From an uncultured Bacteroidia bacterium (GTDB lineage: Bacteria; Bacteroidota; Bacteroidia; Bacteroidales; ML635J-15), in the NCBI GenBank assembly GCA_902791865.1, contig CADAXK010000004.1:124001-188000 (forward strand): a stretch of 64,000 nucleotides of DNA, written 5' to 3'. Position 1 is the first letter of the stretch. The number at the start of each line of letters is the position of its first letter. Under the pieces are notes generated by a model, which made no database searches, had not been told where the DNA came from, and saw nothing but the letters and a program-made list of their open reading frames with translations. Shown in pieces: positions 1 to 9,257 of this stretch. Both the position numbers and the translations under genes were made by a program.

Positions 1-89
1 CCACAATACACAACAGACATAAACGACATATTAGTACTGAAAAGTTAATATGTTGCACAATCAGGCACTACCATAATTGCAAAATATAG

Positions 90-97
90 TAAATTTG
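90..97 (+). promoter_or_regulatory. -7 promoter box of the first M23 peptidase
   Basis: TAAATTTG matches the Bacteroidota -7 consensus TAnnTTTG. Only four bases (CAAT) separate it from the ATG at 102, so transcription probably starts at or next to the start codon and the mRNA would be leaderless or nearly so. No clear -33 TTTG was found at the usual distance. Confidence 0.45.
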
Positions 98-101
98 CAA
101 T

Positions 102-1787
102 ATGAAAAAGATTTTAACCGCAATACTTACCATACTCATTATTAATAGCATATATGCACAGCAAGATGCATTCAGCGAATTTACGCTTCCAGTAAACTTT
201 CCGATACAGCTTTCCGGCAACTTCAGTGAACCGCGAGCAGCTCATTTCCATTCAGGAATTGACATACGAACATACGCTGATGGGAAACCTCTATATGCAC
301 TCGCTGACGGATATGTATCAAGAATACTCATTTCGCCATACGGATACGGACATGCCATATACATCGACTACGAAAACGGTTACCGCTCTGTATTCGGACA
401 CATGTCGGCATTTGCCGATGAAATAGCCACTTATGCTAAAAACATACAATACGAAAAAGAATCTTTCCGCATCGATGTAAACCTCTCGCCTCTCGACATA
501 CCCGTAAAGAAAGGCCAGCTAGTTGGATATTCTGGAAATACTGGTCAATCGGGCGGACCACACCTGCATTTCGAAATACGGGAAGCCGACACCGACATTT
601 CCCTCAACACCATAGGCAAATACATAAAGATGTCGGACAATGTACCGCCCGAAGTTTCATCTGTGATAATTTATCCGCAATCGGGAAAGTCATCAGTAGC
701 AGGAAAAACCGAAAAGCAAATGATTACCATCACAAAGACATCGGCTGGCAACTACAAACTTCCATCGTCAGTTTTTGCAAAAGGCAAAATAGGAATAGGC
801 GTTGAATACTGCGACAGAATGAATGGCTCCAACAACAGATACGGGGCAAAACAAGTCGATTTGATTGTCAACGGCAAAACGACATATACATCCGTTTTCG
901 ACAAGGTTGATTTCGACAAGCAGTCGAACAAAAACAGTTGTTTCGACTTCAACTACTATGTGACCGATAGCAAGTATGTACAGAAACTTTTCGTAGAACC
1001 CAACAACGACCTCAACATATACAGCAACTTGCAAAACAACGGATTCCTGAACATTGGAGAAAAAGATTCCACAAATATTCAAATAAAGATTACCGACTTC
1101 AACGGAAATGTAAGCAACATCAAGTTTGAAATCGTAACCGACACGGCAAGCAACATAAAATACAACAATGTCAAGAAACTGAAATGGAATGAGTCAAATA
1201 CGCTTGAAGTAAATGGTTGCCGCGTAACGATGGATTCTGCAACTCTGTTCGACGACCGCGAAGTAAACCTAACCCGCAGTGGCAACAAGAAATATTCACC
1301 AGTTTTCTCGCTTGGCGATGAAACAGAAGCTGTTAAGAAAAGTTTTACCATATCGTTGAATGACAGTCTCGTACCACCACGATGCAAGGAAAAAGCATTC
1401 GTCTGCCGCGAAATAAAGGGAAAAACAAACTACCTGACCTCATCGCGGGAAAATGGCTGGCTAACAGCCAAGACAAACAGGTTCGGAAAATTCTTCATAC
1501 AGATCGACACAGTTGCGCCAACCATAAAGCCGATTGTAATCGCTAGCGACATGACTAGCAAGAAGTACATGGAATTCAAGATTACCGACAATCTTTCAGG
1601 CGTAAGCTCATACAACATCTACATTAACGGCAAATGGGTACTTGGCGAATACGAGCCAAAGAAATCATCCCTCAGATACTATTTCGACAACCGCCTTCAA
1701 AAAGCCGACACATACAAACTGAAAGTTATTGTCGGTGACAACATGAAGAACGAAGCCGTTTACGAATACGAGTTCAAGCGGAATTAA
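102..1787 (+). CDS. M23 family peptidoglycan endopeptidase, secreted
   Basis: A 561-aa protein with an N-terminal signal peptide (about residues 1-19, ending at YAQ). Residues 30-165 form a LytM/M23 metallopeptidase domain: the HxxxD zinc motif is at H50-D54, a further conserved His at H100 (FGHM), and the HLHFE motif has H154 and H156. These residues should bind Zn and cleave peptide cross-links in murein in the periplasm. The remaining ~390 residues are beta-rich with no family I recognise; an Ig-like fold is possible near residues 470-560. It ends exactly where the convergent rodA begins, and its position beside the elongasome operon fits a role in wall growth. The start is supported by the promoter box just upstream and by the signal peptide. 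Confidence 0.85.
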   Translation: MKKILTAILTILIINSIYAQQDAFSEFTLPVNFPIQLSGNFSEPRAAHFHSGIDIRTYADGKPLYALADGYVSRILISPYGYGHAIYIDYENGYRSVFGHMSAFADEIATYAKNIQYEKESFRIDVNLSPLDIPVKKGQLVGYSGNTGQSGGPHLHFEIREADTDISLNTIGKYIKMSDNVPPEVSSVIIYPQSGKSSVAGKTEKQMITITKTSAGNYKLPSSVFAKGKIGIGVEYCDRMNGSNNRYGAKQVDLIVNGKTTYTSVFDKVDFDKQSNKNSCFDFNYYVTDSKYVQKLFVEPNNDLNIYSNLQNNGFLNIGEKDSTNIQIKITDFNGNVSNIKFEIVTDTASNIKYNNVKKLKWNESNTLEVNGCRVTMDSATLFDDREVNLTRSGNKKYSPVFSLGDETEAVKKSFTISLNDSLVPPRCKEKAFVCREIKGKTNYLTSSRENGWLTAKTNRFGKFFIQIDTVAPTIKPIVIASDMTSKKYMEFKITDNLSGVSSYNIYINGKWVLGEYEPKKSSLRYYFDNRLQKADTYKLKVIVGDNMKNEAVYEYEFKRN

Positions 1788-3221
1788 CTACCTGAATACC
1801 TGCAACCTGTCGGCATCTAGCCGCACAAAGATGAAAAGCAAGATAGTGAATGCCCACAACGATGAACCGCCGTAGCTGAAGAATGGCAAAGGAATTCCGA
1901 CAACAGGTGCAAGCCCAATTGTCATACCTATATTAATAGCTACATGGAAAAATAGAATCGAAGCTACGCCATATCCGTATATCCGTGAAAATGTTGACCT
2001 CTGCCGTTCTGCCTTATTGATAATCCTTATTATTAACGAACCGAACAAAACAAGTATAACGGTTATTCCCAACATTCCCCACTCCTCGCCTATCGTGCAG
2101 AAAATAAAATCGGTACTCTGTTCCGGCACAAACTTGTACTTGGTCTGCGTACCATGCAGGAAGCCCTTGCCCAGCATTCCGCCAGAACCTATTGCAATCT
2201 TCGACTGATGAACATTGTAGCCAGTACCGAGAACATCGTCATTCTTGCCAAGCAAGTCCATAATCCTCGACTGCTGATGCGCCTGTAGCACATTGTTGAA
2301 AATATAATCCACAGAATATACAAATCCGCCCATGCCTATCATCAATATTATTGCGAAAAGCATAGGTTTCATCTTGCTAATAAAGAACATAATAAGCATC
2401 AGCAGCGACATTGCCCCATATCCTATCATTGCGAAATTGATACTTTTTTCGGCCATTTCGGGTGAAATCATGCATAGCACAATTGACAAAACCGAAAATC
2501 CCACTGCAGAATACAAAACTATGCGCGTATATTTGTTGCGTCCGCAAAGCATGGTCAAACCAATAACACATATAAGTCCAACTATCAGCATAAGCAGTGA
2601 TGTCTCTACCAATAACGCAAATATGAAAAGGGAAATCAAAGCAAAAGCCGAAATAAATAGCACACGGTTCATTCCTTCGCGGAACATTACGAAAATAAAC
2701 GTACAGAACACGAGTGCAGAGCCTGTATCGTTCTGGAGCAGAATCATAATCATCGGTATGCCGAGAATGATGCCAACGTATAAATAGTTCCGTACAACCT
2801 TAAAACTAAAGTTCTCCGAACTCATAAGCCTTGCCATTGCAAGGCATACGGCAATCTTGGCAAACTCAACAGGTTGCATTCGGAATGTTCCAATTTCGAA
2901 CCACGACTTTGCTCCGTTAACCTCCCTTCCGAACAATAGTACAGACAACAAAAGCAGACAACCAATAGCATACATTATATATGCAAAAGTCGAATAGAAC
3001 TTACTATCGATTAGAAGTACAACAATAATCACGACAACGGCTGCCCCTATCCAAATCAACTGCTTACCATATTGACAACTGACATCAAGTATGCTCTGGT
3101 GGGTATCGTCGTAAACTGCCGAATAGATGTTAATCCACCCCATGAACACAAGTGCCAGATACAGGATTACTATTACCCAGTCGATGTTTAGCAATATGTT
3201 GTTTCTCCTACCTTGTTGCAT
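1788..3221 (-). CDS. rodA: RodA, SEDS peptidoglycan glycosyltransferase
   Basis: A 477-aa polytopic membrane protein of the SEDS (FtsW/RodA/SpoVE) family, which polymerises lipid II into glycan strands for side-wall growth. Family signatures are visible: NDTGSALVF in the middle, the GYNVHQSKIAIGSGG block, PEQSTDFIF, and FFSYGGSSLW near the C-terminus. It is longer than the ~370 aa of enterobacterial RodA because of extra hydrophobic segments in the centre (about residues 195-290). Last gene of the mre operon: its start overlaps the end of the PBP2 gene by 14 nt, so the two are probably translationally coupled, matching the known RodA-PBP2 complex. Confidence 0.95.
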   Translation of the reverse strand: MQQGRRNNILLNIDWVIVILYLALVFMGWINIYSAVYDDTHQSILDVSCQYGKQLIWIGAAVVVIIVVLLIDSKFYSTFAYIMYAIGCLLLLSVLLFGREVNGAKSWFEIGTFRMQPVEFAKIAVCLAMARLMSSENFSFKVVRNYLYVGIILGIPMIMILLQNDTGSALVFCTFIFVMFREGMNRVLFISAFALISLFIFALLVETSLLMLIVGLICVIGLTMLCGRNKYTRIVLYSAVGFSVLSIVLCMISPEMAEKSINFAMIGYGAMSLLMLIMFFISKMKPMLFAIILMIGMGGFVYSVDYIFNNVLQAHQQSRIMDLLGKNDDVLGTGYNVHQSKIAIGSGGMLGKGFLHGTQTKYKFVPEQSTDFIFCTIGEEWGMLGITVILVLFGSLIIRIINKAERQRSTFSRIYGYGVASILFFHVAINIGMTIGLAPVVGIPLPFFSYGGSSLWAFTILLFIFVRLDADRLQVFR

Positions 3222-5022
3222 TTGGCAAAATTGAAGTCGTTAATATTCTCTGTTCCAAATTCGGGTCTGAAATTTCACCCTTGATATACTTTTCCATCAT
3301 GAGCCTTGCTATTGGCGCAGCCCATGTTCCACCGAATCCAGCATTCTCAACATATACGGCAATTGCTATCTTAGGATCGTCCTTTGGTGCAAAAGCCATG
3401 AACACTGAATTATCCTTGCCATGAGGATTCTGCGCCGTACCAGTCTTTCCGCACACCGTAATTCCTGGAATATAAGCATTGTGTCCCGTACCGCCAGGCT
3501 TATTTACAACCCAGTCCATGCCTTCCACACAGATGTCAAAATACTTTCTGTCGAAAGGAGTCACAACTTTCTGTGCCATTTCTCCTTCATAGTCTTCACC
3601 ATTTATCTGCTTCAGCAAATGCGGAGTTATGTAATAACCACGATTGGCAAGTATCGATGCATAGTTTGCCATTTGCAATGGCGACACAAGTACTTCTCCC
3701 TGACCGATACTTACCGAATATATCGTACTGAATGCCCAACGGTTTTCTCCATAAAGCCGATTATAATAATCTGGCCCAGGAATCTGCCCTTTATTTACAC
3801 CCGGAACTCCCACATTGAAAGCATGATTGAAACCGAGAGTCTCTATCTTCTCCTTCCACAAGCCCAAACCTATTGCAGCATCCTTGTATATGTTACGGTC
3901 CAAACCTCTCTGCACCAACCGTCTGAACACAAAATAGAAATACGGATTGCATGACATTTGTATTCCCATTGATACAGATGTAGGTGTTGGATGATTATGG
4001 CATCCTACCTTCGACTTGTCGCAGGGGAACGATTGGTTAGGCGTTATCACACCCTCCTGCAAAGCCACAAGCGCCTGTGCTACCTTGAATGTAGAACCAG
4101 GAGGATATGTAGACGACACAGCTCTGTTTATAAGAGGCTTATATGGAGCACGAAGCAAACTGTCATAATTCTTGCCACGCACACGACCAACCATCAGCTG
4201 CGGATCGTAAGTCGGCATCGAAACCATTGCCAGCACTTCTCCCGACGAAGGTTCGATAGCAACAACCGCACCTACCTTATTGGCCATCAGCCTTTCACCA
4301 TACTCCTGCAATTCGCTTGATATGGTCAATGTAATGTCATTACCCTGAATTGCAACCGTATCATATTTTCCATCCTCGTAGTTGCCCTGCACAACGCCCT
4401 TAACATTTACTAGATAGAACGAAACGCCCTTTTCGCCACGAAGAATTTTCTCGTAACCACGTTCTACACCGCTTTTTCCAACATAGTCGCCACTCTGGTA
4501 GTACGGGTCGGCTTCTATCTGCGCTTCAGAGACTTCGCCAATATCACCCAAGACATGAGCGGCAATTCCTCCGTTGTACTTCCTAAGTGTTCTGTTCTGC
4601 ACATAAAATCCTGGATAGCGATAAAGATGTTCCTGCATTTGCGCATACACCTTCGAATCAATCTGCTTCATGAAGACAGAGGGCCTGTACATCGAATATT
4701 TCTTTGCCTTCAATATACGCATCTCGACATCTTCCTTGGTAATCCCCAAGTCGGAACATAGCATAACGGTATCAAACTCCTGCATCTGATGCGGTGTGAG
4801 CATAAGGTCGTATGCAGCTTCGTTGCATACAAGAATATTCCCATCGCGGTCGTAAATTATACCTCTCGAAGGATACTGCACAATACGCCTACGGGAATTG
4901 TTTTCGGCAGACTGTTTCAAGGAATCGTCGAACATAAGCAACAACGCCTTTACCCAGATCGCAATCAAAACAATCACGAATATTATGACAATCGGATATC
5001 TGCGAATCGAAAACTCACTCAT
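3208..5022 (-). CDS. mrdA: Penicillin-binding protein 2 (elongasome transpeptidase)
   Basis: A 604-aa class B PBP. One N-terminal membrane anchor (about residues 11-31) precedes a PBP dimerisation domain (roughly 45-215) and a transpeptidase domain. All three catalytic motifs are intact: S310-TFK313 (nucleophile Ser and Lys), S357-C-N359, and K526-TG528. It cross-links the peptides of new glycan strands in the periplasm and is the partner of RodA. The start overlaps the mreD stop by 4 nt (ATGA) and its tail overlaps rodA by 14 nt, so mreD-pbp2-rodA are tightly coupled. The orthology to E. coli MrdA is by family and context. Confidence 0.95.
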   Translation of the reverse strand: MSEFSIRRYPIVIIFVIVLIAIWVKALLLMFDDSLKQSAENNSRRRIVQYPSRGIIYDRDGNILVCNEAAYDLMLTPHQMQEFDTVMLCSDLGITKEDVEMRILKAKKYSMYRPSVFMKQIDSKVYAQMQEHLYRYPGFYVQNRTLRKYNGGIAAHVLGDIGEVSEAQIEADPYYQSGDYVGKSGVERGYEKILRGEKGVSFYLVNVKGVVQGNYEDGKYDTVAIQGNDITLTISSELQEYGERLMANKVGAVVAIEPSSGEVLAMVSMPTYDPQLMVGRVRGKNYDSLLRAPYKPLINRAVSSTYPPGSTFKVAQALVALQEGVITPNQSFPCDKSKVGCHNHPTPTSVSMGIQMSCNPYFYFVFRRLVQRGLDRNIYKDAAIGLGLWKEKIETLGFNHAFNVGVPGVNKGQIPGPDYYNRLYGENRWAFSTIYSVSIGQGEVLVSPLQMANYASILANRGYYITPHLLKQINGEDYEGEMAQKVVTPFDRKYFDICVEGMDWVVNKPGGTGHNAYIPGITVCGKTGTAQNPHGKDNSVFMAFAPKDDPKIAIAVYVENAGFGGTWAAPIARLMMEKYIKGEISDPNLEQRILTTSILPNATR

Positions 5023-5525
5023 TTTCTCGACATTAGCAGAAGATGGAACAGCAAAATTACTACATACGATGCTAGCGAGCTGACAGCAACCTTGGCAAGC
5101 GTAAACAAAATGTTAGCAAAGTTCAGGTTTTCAAACAAGAATACCCACAGATGATGTACCAGGATTAATGTGATTGCATACTTGAAGAACCAGTAATGCC
5201 CGTAATTGCGAACACTCAGCTGCTTGTTAGCTTCGTATCCATCGTGAGGAGAGTATATGTCAAGTGCAAATGACCTCACAAAGGCCACAAGCAGTCCGGC
5301 CGATGCATGAAGACCCAGCGTAGAATCAAACAAGTCTACACACAACCCCATCAACAATCCGAGCAAAAGCACCAAATACTTGTTTGTTTCGATGGGAAGC
5401 ATCATTATGAAAAGTATATACACAAAGGCGTTTACATAAACACTGACGCTTACCTGATCAAGTATCAGAGTCTGCACAAACAGCAATACGAAAAAGTACA
5501 ATATGTATTTTAACTTTTCTATCAT
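5019..5525 (-). CDS. mreD: MreD, rod shape-determining membrane protein
   Basis: A 168-aa, very hydrophobic protein with about five predicted membrane segments, as usual for MreD (150-180 aa). Sequence conservation is low in this family, so the call rests on length, topology and position between mreC and pbp2. MreD joins MreC and RodA/PBP2 in the elongasome of the inner membrane. Its start overlaps the mreC stop by 4 nt and its end overlaps the PBP2 start by 4 nt, both of the ATGA type that indicates translational coupling. Confidence 0.88.
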   Translation of the reverse strand: MIEKLKYILYFFVLLFVQTLILDQVSVSVYVNAFVYILFIMMLPIETNKYLVLLLGLLMGLCVDLFDSTLGLHASAGLLVAFVRSFALDIYSPHDGYEANKQLSVRNYGHYWFFKYAITLILVHHLWVFLFENLNFANILFTLAKVAVSSLASYVVILLFHLLLMSRK

Positions 5526-6334
5526 TTCTTCTTCTGCTCCTTATCATCGGAAGCCTTCAACTCCTCCTTGTTGTTGTTTCTAACGGCATATACATACTTT
5601 ATGTTATGAAAATCGGTATACAACTCAACGTCTATGGTATAAAAGTCGGTAGAAAGATCTTTCTCGAAACTTTTCACATATCCTACAGGAATACCTTCGG
5701 GGAAAATTGCAGAGAAACCACTTGTGACAATTTCATCACCAATACGCACATCAACATAACCTGGCACTTCTGAAAAAGTTGCCACCCTTACATCGCGGCC
5801 ATCCCACGAAAGCGAACCGAAATATCCGTTTTCAGCAAGCTTCACGCTTATTCGAGCATCGGGATGAATGATTGGCATGATTACCGAATACTTGTCCGAC
5901 ACAGAAGAAACGATACCAACCACACCATCGCGACCTATGACACCCATTTCGTTCTCGACGCCGGCATTTTTTCCAGCATTTACTGTTATTGCATTTTTCT
6001 CCCTGTTTGTCGTTGCCGATATGACCGATGCGGAAATATAGTCGAAGCCTTTTTTTCCAAGCACAGGAATACTGCTACGCCTGTATGCTTCGAGTCGGTT
6101 TCGCAAGTCAGCATTTTCCTTTTTCAACGCTTCGTTCTCATCCGCCAATCCAATGTACTGCACCACACCAGACCACTTCTCGGCTATTGCTCCGGTAACC
6201 ACGTTTGCAGATGTTGCAAAACCATACCGCTGATATGGATTTGTACTAAAAAGTAGCGTGAGGCACAAGGCCTCAAGCACCAAGAATATAATTACATAAG
6301 CATATTTAACGACAAAGTCGAGCAGATTTCTCAT
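5522..6334 (-). CDS. mreC: MreC, rod shape-determining periplasmic protein
   Basis: A 270-aa protein with an N-terminal membrane anchor (about residues 11-30), a short coiled coil rich in E, L and K (about 60-92, reading ADENEALKKENADLRNRLEA), then the paired beta-barrel MreC domain (about 105-255) with the typical stretch NAGKNAGVENEMGVIGRDGV. The tail is charged and lysine-rich. MreC links cytoplasmic MreB to PBP2 in the periplasm. It follows mreB after 9 nt and overlaps mreD by 4 nt. Confidence 0.93.
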   Translation of the reverse strand: MRNLLDFVVKYAYVIIFLVLEALCLTLLFSTNPYQRYGFATSANVVTGAIAEKWSGVVQYIGLADENEALKKENADLRNRLEAYRRSSIPVLGKKGFDYISASVISATTNREKNAITVNAGKNAGVENEMGVIGRDGVVGIVSSVSDKYSVIMPIIHPDARISVKLAENGYFGSLSWDGRDVRVATFSEVPGYVDVRIGDEIVTSGFSAIFPEGIPVGYVKSFEKDLSTDFYTIDVELYTDFHNIKYVYAVRNNNKEELKASDDKEQKKK

Positions 6335-6343
6335 CGCAAGAAA

Positions 6344-7366
6344 CTATCTCAACAGGAACTGGAACTTATCCACATTCTTAAGAGCTATGCCTGTACCACG
6401 GGCAACTGCATGCAGAGGATCTTCGGAAACATGCACAGGAATATTAGTCTTGTCGGACAAACGTTTGTCAAGTCCTCTTAGCAAAGCACCTCCACCTGTA
6501 AGGAAAATACCCTTTGTATAAATATCAGCATAAAGCTCAGGAGGAGTCTTTTCGAGTACCGACATAAGAGCCTGCTCAATCTTCGAGATGGAACGGTCTA
6601 TGCAATGAGCAATTTCCTGATGCGAAACCGGAATTTCGAGAGGAAGCGCTGTCATCTGGTGAGGACCTCTGACGATGTACTCGGCAGGAGGATTGTCGAG
6701 GTCGGGAATTGCCGCACCAACATTGATCTTTATTGCCTCGGCAGTACGCTCGCCAACCCTTATGTTATGCTGACGACGCATATATTCCATAATGTCGTTT
6801 GTAAAGTCGTCGCCTGCAGTACGCACCGACTCCTTTTCAACTGTTCCACCCAAAGATATCACAGCGATTTCGGTAGTTCCACCACCTATATCGACAACCA
6901 TGTTTCCTTGCGGGGCTTCAACATCCATGCCGATACCTATTGCTGCCGCCATCGGTTCGTATATCATATAAACCTCGCGTCCGCCAGCATGTTCAGACGA
7001 GTCACGAACAGCACGAAGTTCTACTTCTGTGCTACCCGATGGTACGCCAATGACCATCTTCAACGAGGGGTTTATCCAATTTCTATTCTTGTTTACCATC
7101 TTTATCATTCCGCGGATCATAAGCTCGGCAGCGTTGAAGTCTGCGATTACGCCGTCGCGAAGCGGACGTATCGTCTTCAATCCTTCGTGCGTCTTGCCAT
7201 GCATCTGGCGGGCCTTGTCGCCAACGGCAACCAGCTTGCCCGTCTTCTCCTCTATCGCTACAATAGATGGTTCGTCAACGACAATCTTGTCGTTGTGAAT
7301 TATAATGGTATTTGCAGTACCGAGATCCATTGCGATCTCCTGCTGTAAAAATGAAAAAAATGCCAT
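6344..7366 (-). CDS. mreB: MreB, actin-like rod shape protein
   Basis: A 340-aa actin-fold ATPase. The phosphate-1 motif (AMDLGTANTIIIHND) is near the N-terminus, phosphate-2 reads MVVDIGGGTTEIAVISLGG, and the adenosine motif is FLTGGGALLRGLD. Length matches the family. The N-terminus MAFFSFLQQEIAMDL carries a short amphipathic segment that could aid membrane binding. It forms dynamic cytoplasmic filaments that orient side-wall synthesis. First gene of mreB-mreC-mreD-pbp2-rodA; transcription must start in the AT-rich stretch 7367-7560, where I did not find a clear minus-strand TAnnTTTG. Confidence 0.97.
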   Translation of the reverse strand: MAFFSFLQQEIAMDLGTANTIIIHNDKIVVDEPSIVAIEEKTGKLVAVGDKARQMHGKTHEGLKTIRPLRDGVIADFNAAELMIRGMIKMVNKNRNWINPSLKMVIGVPSGSTEVELRAVRDSSEHAGGREVYMIYEPMAAAIGIGMDVEAPQGNMVVDIGGGTTEIAVISLGGTVEKESVRTAGDDFTNDIMEYMRRQHNIRVGERTAEAIKINVGAAIPDLDNPPAEYIVRGPHQMTALPLEIPVSHQEIAHCIDRSISKIEQALMSVLEKTPPELYADIYTKGIFLTGGGALLRGLDKRLSDKTNIPVHVSEDPLHAVARGTGIALKNVDKFQFLLR

Positions 7367-7613
7367 ACCTCTTTACACATATTTTAACTTTGCAAGTTAC
7401 CTCTTTTACAATTCATGACAATAACATTAATTATTTTTTTTTGCCTACATATCATTTTGAATATCAAAACCATATTTTTCATTGTTAATAAAATTATTTG
7501 CCGGTTTAATAATTTTCCGAAAAAAAAAGGAAAAAATCAGTATTCGAAACCGGATTTATGAACGATAAAACCAATGCATTTTGCATGTATATTTTTCGTC
7601 ATGAAAAATATTT

Positions 7614-7645
7614 TTTGTACAACTCCGTTTTTTACATTACCTTTG
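7614..7645 (+). promoter_or_regulatory. Bacteroidota -33/-7 promoter of the gene at 7664
   Basis: TTTG at 7614-7617 (-33 element) and TACCTTTG at 7638-7645 (-7 element, consensus TAnnTTTG) are separated by 20 bases, the normal Bacteroidota spacing. The ATG at 7664 lies 18 nt past the -7 box. This supports 7664 as the true start over an in-frame ATG at 7574, which would lie upstream of the promoter. The rest of 7367-7613 is AT-rich with no gene seen. Confidence 0.65.
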
Positions 7646-7663
7646 CTAAATTTTAGATGTAAA

Positions 7664-8557
7664 ATGAAAAGGTTATTGTTTGTCATATTATTGATAACCA
7701 TATCGTTCCTCGCAAAATCGAAGGACGATCAGGCTTTTAAGCCTGTCGTAGACAACATAAATAACCTTTTCACCGAGATCATCAACGCACGAACAGATAC
7801 CGACAAGGAAAAAATAAACAGCGAGCTAATAGGTGCCGTAAACGATTTCCTGCACAAGCAAGGCTCCTTCGACCATGCAATCGATACGCTGAAACACTTG
7901 TCGTGCCTAAAATCAAGCGACAACGCACTGAGGATATACACATGGAACCTATGTTATACAGACGGATCGTTTAAATATTTCGGATTCGTACAACAGAAGG
8001 CAGGCGGGAAAATTAATGTATATAGCCTGCAGGACCGTCGCAACAAAAATCCTAACGCTCACAACAAAGACCTTGAATACTATACCACCTCCGAATGGTA
8101 CGGATGCATATACTACGAATGTGTAACAACAAACTGGAACTCGCGCACTTATTATACCCTTATCGGCTGGGACGGTGCCGACAATCTGACAAACAGGAAA
8201 ATAATAGAAGTGCTTTCGTTCACAAAACGAGGCATTCCAGTGTTCGAGAAAAAAATGTTCAAGGTCGACAGAGTTATTTCGAGCAGACTCGTATTCGAGT
8301 ATGCCGACCGTGCCACAATGCTTCTGCGATACAACGAAAAGCACAAGATTATTGTAATAGATCATCTTTCTCCATCAGAAGACCGATTTAAGGACATGTA
8401 CCAGTACTATGGTCCCGACATGTCGTTCGATGCGTTGGAGTTCAAGGGTGGACGCTGGATTCTCGAAAGCGACATAAACCCAGAAATCGCAATCAATTAC
8501 CAGAAGAATGCACTCGTAAACAGGATTAAACGACGCGGTATTTCACACGACTTTTAG
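7664..8557 (+). CDS. Secreted protein of unknown function
   Basis: A 297-aa protein starting MKRLLFVILLITISFLAKS, a signal peptide. I do not recognise the family. It has an alpha-helical first third (about 20-95) and then a beta-rich region with many aromatic residues (YYTTSEWYGCIYYECV, YTLIGWDGADNLTNRK), which suggests a compact periplasmic or outer-membrane-associated domain. The reading frame opens further upstream to 7574, but the promoter at 7614-7645 and the signal peptide favour 7664. It lies 3 nt before the receiver-domain gene at 8561, so the two are almost certainly co-transcribed. Confidence 0.7.
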   Translation: MKRLLFVILLITISFLAKSKDDQAFKPVVDNINNLFTEIINARTDTDKEKINSELIGAVNDFLHKQGSFDHAIDTLKHLSCLKSSDNALRIYTWNLCYTDGSFKYFGFVQQKAGGKINVYSLQDRRNKNPNAHNKDLEYYTTSEWYGCIYYECVTTNWNSRTYYTLIGWDGADNLTNRKIIEVLSFTKRGIPVFEKKMFKVDRVISSRLVFEYADRATMLLRYNEKHKIIVIDHLSPSEDRFKDMYQYYGPDMSFDALEFKGGRWILESDINPEIAINYQKNALVNRIKRRGISHDF

Positions 8558-8560
8558 AAA

Positions 8561-9070
8561 ATGAAAAACACAAAGTTTATCGAAATATACGTAGTCGACA
8601 ACGATTGGCTGTTCCTAAAAGAATTTGAAGCTGGATTCAACCTCGAATCGGGACACAGGTTAAATCGTAAATCGGTGGTCGAGGAATTTCTATCGGACCT
8701 TCAAGCGCAAAACAATAATAACTTTACCATTGTGATTATCAACGACATGATTATAAGCCACGGACTCAACACAAAATCCGTTGTTGACATCCTGCCAATG
8801 ATAAAAAACATAGACAAGGATATTGCTGTCATTGTCCTTACCGACAATGCCAACCTCGAACTCAAAATTACATCAAGCGACCTTCGTCCCGATGCATACA
8901 TCAAAAAGGATAACGAACTATATTTCAGGCTCCCCCACACTATCAACAAAATTGTCTGTAGCTACGAACTGAAGAAGGACAAACGCACCCTGCAAATCGC
9001 AGTAGTCATCGCCGCAGTAATAATACTAATCACTATTATACATTTTGTAGCAGCATCAATAATAAGCTGA
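8561..9070 (+). CDS. Receiver-like domain protein with C-terminal membrane anchor
   Basis: A 169-aa protein. Residues 5-138 read like a response-regulator receiver domain: acidic pair D13/D15 (VVDNDW), a beta-3 strand ending in an Asp at D62 (IVIINDM), a Thr at T94 in beta-4 (VIVLTD) and a Lys at K115 in beta-5 (DAYIKK). Residues 145-166 form one hydrophobic segment, so the domain should be tethered to the inner membrane by its C-terminus. No output or DNA-binding domain is present. No histidine kinase is adjacent; the partner is probably the secreted protein encoded 3 nt upstream. Assignment to the receiver fold is by motif order and hydrophobic pattern and could be wrong. Confidence 0.6.
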   Translation: MKNTKFIEIYVVDNDWLFLKEFEAGFNLESGHRLNRKSVVEEFLSDLQAQNNNNFTIVIINDMIISHGLNTKSVVDILPMIKNIDKDIAVIVLTDNANLELKITSSDLRPDAYIKKDNELYFRLPHTINKIVCSYELKKDKRTLQIAVVIAAVIILITIIHFVAASIIS

Positions 9071-9257
9071 CACAAGTTATAAGCCTCATATTCAACGGCT
9101 TAATGATAAATATTGAACAGAAGGTCAGTCTGGCTGTTAGACTGTTAGCCTGCGAGACTGTTAGCCTTCTTGCCCCCACCTTATGACAAAATGTCACCTT
9201 TTTCCCCACTGGCACAGCATTTGACAAAAGTGCGGCAAAACTAAAAAAATTCAAACT

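Noticed and set aside
6605..7348. 247-codon frame opposite mreB
   Set aside because: Antisense to the highly conserved mreB; no protein-like features.
7384..7391. TAACTTTG box on the plus strand upstream of the secreted-protein gene
   Set aside because: It lies about 270 nt before the ATG with no spaced TTTG at -33, and a better pair sits at 7614-7645. A small RNA cannot be excluded, but nothing supports it.
9100..9180. Repeated GACTGTTAGCC words before htpG
   Set aside because: A short low-complexity tandem without structure or conserved operator; not a CIRCE element and too irregular to call.
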